Positions 1 through 5,805 of a DNA stretch of 7,566 nucleotides are shown in pieces. The stretch is from Pseudomonas sp. GTDB taxonomy: Bacteria; Pseudomonadota; Gammaproteobacteria; Pseudomonadales; Pseudomonadaceae. Position numbers and translations under genes: made by a program. Position 1 is the first letter of the stretch, and each line of letters opens with the position of its first letter. Location: contig DQGF01000086.1 in assembly GCA_003525045.1 (NCBI GenBank), forward strand, positions 1 through 7,566, given 5' to 3'. The notes beneath the pieces are model-generated. The model ran no database searches. It was not told the DNA's origin and was given only the letters and a program-made list of their open reading frames with translations.

Positions 1-35
1 GGAGCGGGCTTGCCCGCGAAGGGGCCATCAGCCCC
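1..35. repeat. REP element, cut by the left window edge
   Basis: Two adjacent hairpins lie just past the 3' end of the LysR gene. The first is GCGGGC (4-9), TT, GCCCGC (12-17). The second is GGGGC (21-25), a five-base loop, GCCCC (31-35). The GCGGGC-TT-GCCCGC core is the familiar short palindrome of P. fluorescens-group REP sequences. Lying 17 bases beyond the LysR stop codon, it may also end or protect the LysR transcript; that is inference. The window starts inside the element, so a mate further left cannot be seen. Confidence 0.75.
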
Positions 36-51
36 ACTATAAAAATCAGAA

Positions 52-969
52 TCAAGCCAAACTATCCGGATCCCCAAAAAACATCTGTATCCGCGACCTT
101 AACCACCGCTCACCCGGATCATTGTCCTGCGACCCACGCCAGGCCATATGCAGTTCAAAACTACGGGTCGGCAATGGCGGGTCTTCAGCCCGCACACCGC
201 CAGCCGCGGTCAACGCTTCAGCCGTGTAATCAGGCACGGTCGCGACAATATCGGTGCCGCTGAGCAGTGTGCTCAGCCCGTTGAACTGCGGCACCGCGAG
301 CACCACATGGCGTTTACGCCCGAGTTTTTCCAGCTCTTCATCAATGAAGCCGCTCAAGTCACCGGCGAACGACACCAGCGCATGCGGCCGCGCGCAGAAA
401 TCATCCAGGCTTAACGGGCCCGGCACGGTGTCGGCGCGCAACAGCTTGGGCAAGCTGCGGCGCAGTACTTTGCGCTTGGCATTCGCCGGCAGGTCGGTGG
501 TGTAGCTGACACCGATGGAAATCTCCCCGGACGCCAACAATCCCGGCATCAGGATGTAGTTGACCCGACGCACCACCAGCACGATCCCCGGTGATTCGGC
601 GCGCAGGCGCTTGAGCAGCATCGGCAGCAAGGCGAATTCGACGTCGTCCGACAGGCCGATGCGGAACACCGCGGTGCTGGTCGCCGGGTCGAATTCAGCC
701 GCGCGACTGACCGCCGTGGAAATCGAATCGAGGGCTGGAGAGAGTAGGGCGAAGATTTCCACCGCCCGGGCAGACGGCTCCATGCTGCGCCCGGTACGCA
801 CGAACAATGGATCATCGAACAGCCCGCGCAGGCGCGAGAGTGCCGCACTGATGGCCGGTTGACCGAGGAACAGTTTCTCCGCAGCGCGGGTCACACTGCG
901 TTCGTGCATCAATGTTTCGAATACGATCAACAGGTTCAGGTCGACACGACGCAGGTCATTACGATTCAT
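52..969 (-). CDS. LysR-type transcriptional regulator
   Basis: A 305-residue protein, the usual length for the LysR family. Residues about 10-68 form the N-terminal winged helix-turn-helix. They include the hallmark stretch SVTRAAEKLFLGQPAISAAL, followed by SRLR, DPLFVRTGR and a PSARA linker. Residues about 95-300 form the periplasmic-binding-protein-like effector domain, which in this family senses a small molecule and controls tetramer shape. No signal peptide or membrane segment is seen, so it should be cytoplasmic. The ATG start is supported by AGGA (976-979 on the plus strand), six bases upstream. It is divergent from the dehydrogenase at 1235, the classic arrangement for a LysR regulator and its target, and dyads at 1004-1026 and 1152-1175 are candidate sites. 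The effector cannot be told from sequence, and I give no gene name. Confidence 0.93.
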   Translation of the reverse strand: MNRNDLRRVDLNLLIVFETLMHERSVTRAAEKLFLGQPAISAALSRLRGLFDDPLFVRTGRSMEPSARAVEIFALLSPALDSISTAVSRAAEFDPATSTAVFRIGLSDDVEFALLPMLLKRLRAESPGIVLVVRRVNYILMPGLLASGEISIGVSYTTDLPANAKRKVLRRSLPKLLRADTVPGPLSLDDFCARPHALVSFAGDLSGFIDEELEKLGRKRHVVLAVPQFNGLSTLLSGTDIVATVPDYTAEALTAAGGVRAEDPPLPTRSFELHMAWRGSQDNDPGERWLRSRIQMFFGDPDSLA

Positions 970-1003
970 CTGGAGTCCTGGCAGAGTCTAGGCTTGACGA
1001 AAG

Positions 1004-1026
1004 CGGCCATATGAGAACAATGGCCG
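1004..1026. promoter_or_regulatory. Inverted repeat near the LysR gene start
   Basis: Perfect seven-base arms CGGCCAT (1004-1010) and ATGGCCG (1020-1026) flank a nine-base spacer. The dyad begins 35 bases upstream of the LysR start codon, where an autoregulatory site would sit. No convincing -35/-10 pair was found beside it on the minus strand. Function is inferred from position and symmetry only. Confidence 0.35.
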
Positions 1027-1151
1027 GCATGAATATTACGGGGAAAGGCTGCTACTCTGCACCGAATAATTCAGTTTCCGTGGAATGGCCAACCCGGCAT
1101 TACGGCAACCGTTGATCCCGTCGATGCGGCGGAATCAATGCCAGGCATGTC

Positions 1152-1175
1152 GACTATTAATAGCCACTGATAGTC
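1152..1175. promoter_or_regulatory. Inverted repeat upstream of the dehydrogenase, possible LysR-type site
   Basis: GACTAT (1152-1157) and ATAGTC (1170-1175) are perfect six-base arms around a 12-base spacer. The left part also contains the 10-base palindrome CTATTAATAG (1154-1163). A T-N11-A pattern, typical of LysR-family sites, fits T1158 and A1170. The dyad ends 60 bases upstream of the dehydrogenase ATG, a sensible place for activator binding. The divergent LysR gene makes its product the obvious candidate ligand, but binding is inferred. Confidence 0.4.
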
Positions 1176-1234
1176 TTGGGTAGCAAGCCCAGATAGAGTT
1201 CAGGGCATTAGAGGTTTCTTTGACGAGGTTTGCG

Positions 1235-2257
1235 ATGTCACGCACGATTCGTTTTCACAAGTTTGGTCCAGCCGAGGTGCTCAAATGCGAAGAGCATGCG
1301 GCCGCTCTGCCTGCGCCGGGCGAAGTGCAGGTGCGCGTCGAAGCAATCGGCATCAGCTGGTACGACATACTCTGGCGCCAGAACCTGGCGTCGTCCCACG
1401 CTCGCCTGCCTTCAGGGCTTGGCCATGAAATGTCCGGCGTTATCACGGCGCTCGGCGAAGGTGTCGATGACCTGGCAGTCGGTGACAAAGTCGCCAGCTT
1501 CCCGGCCGAGAGCCCCAACGACTATCCGGTCTACGGCGAGCAGATCGTTCTGCCGCGCTCGGCGCTGACCCGCTACCCGGACGTACTCAGCCCGATCGAA
1601 GCCAGTGTGCATTACACGCCGTTGTTGATCGCCTATTTCGCTTACGTCGAACTGGCTCGGGTCAAGCCCGGGCAGTTTGCCCTGGTCACCGATGCCAGTC
1701 ACTGCGCCGGCCCTTCGTTTGTCCAGTTGGGCAAAGCCTTGGGTGTGCGGGTGATCGCCGCGACCAAGACCGCGGATGAACGTGAATACTTGCTTTCCCT
1801 CGGCGCCGAGAAAGTCATCGTCACCGAAGAACAGGATCTGCTGATGCAGATCAACAAGATCACCGATAGCCGTGGCGTGGACGTGGTGTTCGACGGTCTC
1901 GGCGGCCCGCAGATGTCGTTGCTCGGCGATGTGCTCGCCCCTCGCGGCAGCCTGGTGCTGTACGGCCTGCAAGGCGGCAACCAGACGCCATTTCCGGCCT
2001 GCGCAGCGTTCCAGAAGAACATTCAGTTCTTTGTGCACTGCATCGGCAACTTCACCGGCAAGCCGGAGCTGGGCATCATTCAGGACCAGGTCGCACTGCA
2101 ACGTGCCTTGCGCGATATCAACCAGCTGACCGCAGACCGCGTGCTGCTGCCGCTCAAGACTCGGGTCTTCCCGTTTGCCGAGTTTGTCGAAGCACATCGC
2201 TACATGGACGAATGCCCATGTCGCGAACGGGTCGCCCTCCAGGTCGAACCTGCGTAA
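1235..2257 (+). CDS. Medium-chain dehydrogenase/reductase (quinone reductase-like, zinc-less)
   Basis: A 340-residue NAD(P)-dependent oxidoreductase of the medium-chain (MDR) superfamily. Residues 1-120 form the GroES-like substrate domain with GHEMSGVITALGEGV (63-77) and VGDKVASF (82-89). Residues about 145-275 form the Rossmann domain, and GVDVVFDGLGG (214-224) is a usual MDR signature. The catalytic-zinc cysteine position reads ISWYD (40-44) and the four-cysteine structural-zinc loop is absent. It therefore looks like a zinc-independent reductase of the quinone oxidoreductase/enoyl reductase type, although databases often label relatives 'zinc-dependent alcohol dehydrogenase family'. The glycine-rich turn, normally like GASSGVG, reads TDASHCAGPS (152-161) and is unusual. 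I chose ATG 1235, with GAGG (1225-1228) six bases upstream, over an in-frame TTG at 1220 that would add five residues. The substrate is unknown; divergent LysR control is likely. Confidence 0.88.
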   Translation: MSRTIRFHKFGPAEVLKCEEHAAALPAPGEVQVRVEAIGISWYDILWRQNLASSHARLPSGLGHEMSGVITALGEGVDDLAVGDKVASFPAESPNDYPVYGEQIVLPRSALTRYPDVLSPIEASVHYTPLLIAYFAYVELARVKPGQFALVTDASHCAGPSFVQLGKALGVRVIAATKTADEREYLLSLGAEKVIVTEEQDLLMQINKITDSRGVDVVFDGLGGPQMSLLGDVLAPRGSLVLYGLQGGNQTPFPACAAFQKNIQFFVHCIGNFTGKPELGIIQDQVALQRALRDINQLTADRVLLPLKTRVFPFAEFVEAHRYMDECPCRERVALQVEPA

Positions 2258-2266
2258 CCCCCCTAC

Positions 2267-2297
2267 AAGAGTCCGTGCCCGCACGGACTCTTTCGTT
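2267..2297 (+). terminator. Intrinsic terminator after the dehydrogenase gene
   Basis: AAGAGTCCGTG (2267-2277) pairs perfectly with CACGGACTCTT (2282-2292) around the tetraloop CCCG. The T-rich tail TTTCGTTT follows directly. It starts ten bases after the dehydrogenase stop codon, so it should end that transcript and separate it from what follows. Confidence 0.85.
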
Positions 2298-2304
2298 TCT
2301 GCCG

Positions 2305-2373
2305 CCCTCCCTCAAAAATGAGACCTCCCATTGCCCAGTCGATGGGTCAGTTCAGCAACTGAGCTGGTTTTTG
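2305..2373 (+). ncRNA. Possible small structured RNA or second terminator: three hairpins and a T-run
   Basis: Three hairpins follow in series: CTCA-AAAA-TGAG (2311-2322); CCCATTG (2327-2333) with CGATGGG (2340-2346), including one G-T pair; and CAGTTCAG (2348-2355) with CTGAGCTG (2359-2366), including one G-T pair. The last is followed by GTTTTTG, which resembles an intrinsic terminator. The first hairpin is flanked by CCTCC motifs (about 2306-2310 and 2324-2328), complementary to Shine-Dalgarno sequences. The stretch lies after a strong terminator, so it would need its own promoter, and I could not identify one. It may instead be a back-up terminator, or chance. Confidence 0.25.
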
Positions 2374-2448
2374 CTCTCAATCTGTATCTTCTAATCATTT
2401 TATAAGCCCTGATAATTGAATGATTACTTTCATCTCAAGGAATGAGTC

Positions 2449-2697
2449 ATGGCCGGGTCTCAGGCTGATACTTTTCAATACGTATCGTTGATATATGTTC
2501 GACCAATAGCGGGTCGTATAGCAGTTGCCAAAAAAGCATGGGTAACTTCCTTCTTTTTTTCTTGTACTCAATGTCTGTGGGACGTTGTCGGACATTTCCT
2601 AGGACGTCCAGCGTTGTCGCATGATGCCGTATCTGCCGGGCTTCGCGGCAGCCTGTCCTTGGTCAACGCTCAGGCAGTCGTCACTCACGCCAAATAA
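2449..2697 (+). CDS. Small hypothetical protein, uncertain
   Basis: An 82-residue ORF I do not recognise. In its favour is an AAGGA sequence (2437-2441), seven bases before the ATG, a very good ribosome binding site. Against it, codon use is unlike the neighbouring genes, with several ATA, GTA, CGA, CTA and AAA codons and less G+C at third positions. The protein is basic early on (KK at about 28-29) and then moderately hydrophobic (about 30-52, rich in F, V and W, with two cysteines), so one weak membrane segment is possible but not clear. It sits alone in the A+T-richer stretch between the dehydrogenase terminator and the 483-aa gene, and runs in the same direction as both. It could be a real recently acquired small gene, a remnant of a longer one, or chance. 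Confidence 0.3.
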   Translation: MAGSQADTFQYVSLIYVRPIAGRIAVAKKAWVTSFFFSCTQCLWDVVGHFLGRPALSHDAVSAGLRGSLSLVNAQAVVTHAK

Positions 2698-2766
2698 TTG
2701 CCAAAAATTTAAGTGTTAGCATTTTGCAATAAAGCCCGGCACTTCAGGCATGGGCTGGCGATCCAT

Positions 2767-2794
2767 TGCACGGTGCATCTCTTTGTTTGTGCAC
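2767..2794. promoter_or_regulatory. Clustered TGCA dyads upstream of the 483-aa gene
   Basis: TGCACGGTGCA (2767-2777) is a small dyad. GTGCAC (2789-2794) is a six-base palindrome, and the two centres are about 19-20 bases apart. Together they give GTGCA (2773-2777) and TGCAC (2790-2794) as inverted arms. They lie 32-59 bases before the ATG at 2826, where a repressor or activator site for the two-gene unit could be. No clear -35/-10 pair is visible, and the role is inferred. Confidence 0.25.
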
Positions 2795-2825
2795 TATCGA
2801 ACTTACGCGTACCAGGTAAATAAAG

Positions 2826-4277
2826 ATGACCAATATCCATGATCAAGCGATGACCTATGTCTATCAACAGGTTCTGCAACGATTGCTGAGTTTCTTCTCT
2901 CGAGCCGAACGCACGGCATTGCAGCTGATGATTCAGCGCCTGGTGGTGGCCGCGGGGGGGATGGAGCGTATTGGCGACTACAAGGTGCTGGCGATCCAGT
3001 CCGGGTCACGTGACAGTTGTTACACCCTGGCGCTGCTGCGTGCAGCACAACTGACTATCGCCGGCCGCGCGCCCGCGACGTTCCAGATGCGTGTCGCTTC
3101 CTTGCGCTTGAACGGCACCAGCGCCACGGCCCTGGAAAACATCCACCGAAGCCACAGTGCATTGTTCCTTTATGACGATCCACGGGTCGAAGTCCTGATG
3201 GTCGATAATCGGGAGGTCCTGCCGTTCAATCACCTGGTGCCGATCTCCGAAGCCGGCCGGGAATTCAATCGGCTAAACCTGTTGATGGTCGGGCATCGTC
3301 GAAGCTGGAACGGGCCCCTTGATCTATGGGACGACGGATATCTGGCTACCGGCGAGTTCTATGGGCAAATCGCCCGCTGGGACTGCGGTGTCGATGCACT
3401 GATCAGCAGCGACAGCCCTCGCCAGCAAAAGCGCTTTATCGAGGGCTTGAGACGTGCGGCGGACAAGGCCGGGCTCACTAGGTCGAATGACCACGAACCC
3501 GGCTACGAGGGGCTATACACGCTACTCGATGAATTGGGCAGCGACAGCTATCGCCGGATTTATCCTGAGGACGACCGGCCTGCATGGCGTCCCGCCGAGC
3601 GTTTTGAAGCCTGTCGTCGCACGACATATATCGACATGCACGACATGCTGGTGAGCAATCTGGAAGAACGCTGGCCGCTGCTCACCGAATTTCTCGGTTT
3701 TCAACCGGACGAGCTGTCGGCTCAGTTGCGCGACAACGACTACGTCAGCCTGTCTATCTGCGCACACCTGCAGGGGTTGCAAGCTTGCTTTGTGCACGGT
3801 CGCCGCTATGAGTCGGGCGTCGCCGACTACTTGCAATGGGCCTTGGTGATGATGCGCCGCAAGCAACTCCCCCAGAGATTGTGCGAGCAGGCGGTGGAGG
3901 CCTTTGGCAACCCGGCGACCTCCGAACAGCGCGCACGGGCAGCCGCCGAGGCCCAGAAAAACCTGGGTTTGAGCGAGGCTCAACTGGTGTGTCTGCTGTT
4001 TGCACCTTTTGGCGACAATGGCGCGGCCCTTGAGCGCTTTCTGCGCCAGTGCCACCCCGGCATGCTCGTGGCGTTGCCTGAACTGCACCGGGCCATGCAG
4101 GGCAACCCGGTACCGGAGCAAATCGGGCAATGGATGGTCGACGTCAGCGGACTGCCTGTCAGTCTGATCGGCCAGCTTTACCGGATGGGCCCGGTGCCTG
4201 ACCCGGCTTTGCCAATGCAGGCAACCCTGTATGACGATGACACCGCCATGGGGGGCGGATGGTCGGCGGGACAGTGA
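2826..4277 (+). CDS. Conserved-looking protein of unknown function, paired with a MocR regulator
   Basis: A 483-residue soluble protein I do not recognise. It has no signal peptide, no membrane segment and no catalytic motif I can name. Visible parts are a helical N-terminus (about 5-45), an alternating strand/helix stretch (52-160) with LFLYDDPRVEVLMVDNREVL (114-133), an acidic and aromatic middle (165-275) including LDLWDDGY (165-172), and a helix-rich C-terminal half (275-455) with an alanine/glutamine-rich helix near 365-380. The last 25 or so residues look disordered. Codon use is that of a normal host gene. The ATG is preceded by AGG (2814-2816) at nine bases. Its 3' end overlaps the start of the MocR regulator gene, so the two are probably co-translated and functionally linked. 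It could be an enzyme, or a partner that supplies or senses the regulator's ligand; neither can be shown here. Confidence 0.85.
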   Translation: MTNIHDQAMTYVYQQVLQRLLSFFSRAERTALQLMIQRLVVAAGGMERIGDYKVLAIQSGSRDSCYTLALLRAAQLTIAGRAPATFQMRVASLRLNGTSATALENIHRSHSALFLYDDPRVEVLMVDNREVLPFNHLVPISEAGREFNRLNLLMVGHRRSWNGPLDLWDDGYLATGEFYGQIARWDCGVDALISSDSPRQQKRFIEGLRRAADKAGLTRSNDHEPGYEGLYTLLDELGSDSYRRIYPEDDRPAWRPAERFEACRRTTYIDMHDMLVSNLEERWPLLTEFLGFQPDELSAQLRDNDYVSLSICAHLQGLQACFVHGRRYESGVADYLQWALVMMRRKQLPQRLCEQAVEAFGNPATSEQRARAAAEAQKNLGLSEAQLVCLLFAPFGDNGAALERFLRQCHPGMLVALPELHRAMQGNPVPEQIGQWMVDVSGLPVSLIGQLYRMGPVPDPALPMQATLYDDDTAMGGGWSAGQ

Positions 4278-5674
4278 AAGGACCAAGAGAAACCGACTTC
4301 GCCTATCAGGCGGTATACCGTTACCTGACCAACCTGATCGAGGAACCGGCAAGCGACACACGAGTGCGCCTGCCATCGTTGCGCCAGTTGGCGGACCGTC
4401 TGAGTGTGTCGATCTCGACTATTCAGTACGCTTACTCGCTGCTGGAGAAGGAAGGGCGCGTGTATTCGGTCGCCAAGTCCGGTTATTTCGCGTTGCCGGT
4501 GTCCTCCATCACGCTGCTCGGCAGTGGCCATGACCTGCTCGAAACTGTCTACGTCAATGCCAGGCGTCCCGGCATGCTGGTCTTGAGCGCCGATGAGCCG
4601 GCGTTGTTGCAGCCTCTGGACCGGCCGTTGCTGCTGCTGGAGAGAGAACTGTTGCGCCAGTATCCGCGCCAGCCGCAATCGTCTTTGCAGCCGTGCGGCG
4701 AGCTGGAACTGCGTACGGCGCTGGCGGCGCGCTATACCTCGTCGCCCTTGCGCTGCTGGCACGCCGATGACGTGTATATCGGCGCAGACCTGCGGGGCGT
4801 GCTGGAAATATTGATCGCTGTGCTGTGCCTCAAGGACGCCACTGTGGTGGTCGAGTCGCCGTGCGACTGGGTGATTCTGCGCCTGCTGCAGGCCGCCGAC
4901 GTGCAGGTGATCGAGCTGCCGCTGCAAGCCTGCGGCGGTCTGGACTTCGAGCGGCTCAGGGAGCTGCTGGAGACTCGGCCGGTGCGTCTGGTCATGCTTT
5001 CATCCGGGGTGAACATGCCGCGCGGCAGCCTGGCACCCGACGACAACCGGCACCTCATCGCGCAGTTGCTGGCGCAGCATGGGAGTTGGGTCCTGGAAAA
5101 CGACTGCTATGGCGAACTCGGATTCGAACCGGACGGTCTGCGGTTTCGCGATCTGCTGGACCCTGACCGGCTGATCGTGTTTTCCACGTTCGAGAAGGTC
5201 ATCGGGCCGGAAGCACCTTACGGCTATCTGCTTTCGCGGCATCTCAGGCTAGAACTGCAACGGCAGTTTTTGCTGCGCTCGTTTCGCCTGTCACCGATCC
5301 GTCAGAAAGCCATCGCCCGGTTGTACGGCAATGGGCGTATCGACCACCATCTCCACGTATTGCGTCGGTTGCTCAAGGATCGCAAAGTGCAGATGACCCA
5401 GCTGTTGCAGGAGCGTCTGGGCGATGCCTTGCAGTTCGTAGATCCCCAGGGCGGTGCGACGATCTGGGCCCGTTCACTGCGCCAGGTCGATGTGCACCGG
5501 GTGTTTCAACGCCTGCTCAAGCATCAGGTGGTGATCGCGCCAGGCGAACTGTTCAGTCTTCAGGGGTTGCACGCGCAGCATTTGCGCCTCAGTCATACCT
5601 ACGGCGGCGACCATGACCTCGCCGCCGTGCTGGGTCTGTTGGGGGATGCGTTGCGTCTGGAATCGATCGACTGA
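4259..5674 (+). CDS. MocR-type (GntR/aminotransferase-like) transcriptional regulator
   Basis: A 471-residue protein. Residues about 13-80 are a GntR winged helix (RLPSLRQLADRLSVSISTIQ at 37-56, then EKEGRVYSVAKSGYF). Residues about 105-465 are a fold-type I aminotransferase-like domain. In this family the PLP-bound domain senses a ligand rather than carrying out transamination. K313 in STFEKVIGP fits the PLP lysine, and R443 in HLRLSHTY fits the carboxylate arginine. Other cofactor contacts look altered: N281 in ENDCYGEL where Asp is expected, M253 in NMPRG where Asn is expected, and P320 where the phosphate-binding Arg usually lies. The ATG at 4259 overlaps the upstream gene by 19 bases. 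An in-frame GTG at 4274 would give a four-base GTGA overlap and remove only five residues, so either start is possible. The target is unknown; pgm or its own operon are candidates. Confidence 0.9.
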   Translation: MVGGTVKGPRETDFAYQAVYRYLTNLIEEPASDTRVRLPSLRQLADRLSVSISTIQYAYSLLEKEGRVYSVAKSGYFALPVSSITLLGSGHDLLETVYVNARRPGMLVLSADEPALLQPLDRPLLLLERELLRQYPRQPQSSLQPCGELELRTALAARYTSSPLRCWHADDVYIGADLRGVLEILIAVLCLKDATVVVESPCDWVILRLLQAADVQVIELPLQACGGLDFERLRELLETRPVRLVMLSSGVNMPRGSLAPDDNRHLIAQLLAQHGSWVLENDCYGELGFEPDGLRFRDLLDPDRLIVFSTFEKVIGPEAPYGYLLSRHLRLELQRQFLLRSFRLSPIRQKAIARLYGNGRIDHHLHVLRRLLKDRKVQMTQLLQERLGDALQFVDPQGGATIWARSLRQVDVHRVFQRLLKHQVVIAPGELFSLQGLHAQHLRLSHTYGGDHDLAAVLGLLGDALRLESID

Positions 5675-5700
5675 ACCGGACCTCGAAAAACCTTGGCCTG

Positions 5701-5741
5701 TCGGGATTTATAACGCCGCGTTCGGGATCGATAACATCGCG
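5701..5741. promoter_or_regulatory. Tandem 21-bp direct repeat upstream of pgm, candidate operator
   Basis: Two head-to-tail copies occupy 5701-5720 and 5722-5741. They share TCGGGAT-NN-ATAAC-NN-CGCG, matching at 16 of 20 positions, and the four differences fall in two two-base gaps. The 21-base period is two helical turns, so both copies present the same face of DNA. They end 64 bases before the pgm start codon and begin 26 bases after the MocR stop codon. MocR regulators such as GabR are known to bind direct repeats, which makes the neighbouring regulator one candidate ligand. That link is inference. Confidence 0.5.
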
Positions 5742-5805
5742 CTGCGGTCAAACTGCCAGTAAACTGCATCCCTATTCCTGACCCACTCTATCCAGAGGTT
5801 GTGCA

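Noticed and set aside
1412..2284. Long minus-strand ORF (290 aa) inside the dehydrogenase gene
   Set aside because: It is antisense to a clear MDR enzyme and its protein has no family features; long antisense ORFs are common in GC-rich genes.
2371..2416. TATAAG and TGATAAT as -10 elements for the 82-aa ORF
   Set aside because: Neither has a recognisable -35 at the right distance. In an A+T-rich stretch such hexamers are expected by chance.
2395..2595. 66-aa ORF on the minus strand overlapping the 82-aa ORF
   Set aside because: No clear ribosome binding site, no recognisable motif, and it overlaps a better-supported candidate on the other strand.
2698..2726. TTGCCA as a -35 for the 483-aa gene
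   Set aside because: The hexamer 17 bases downstream is ATTTTG, a poor -10.
5693..5714. TTGGCC and TATAAC as a pgm promoter
   Set aside because: The spacer is only ten bases, too short for a sigma-70 promoter, and no better -35 lies 16-18 bases upstream of TATAAC.
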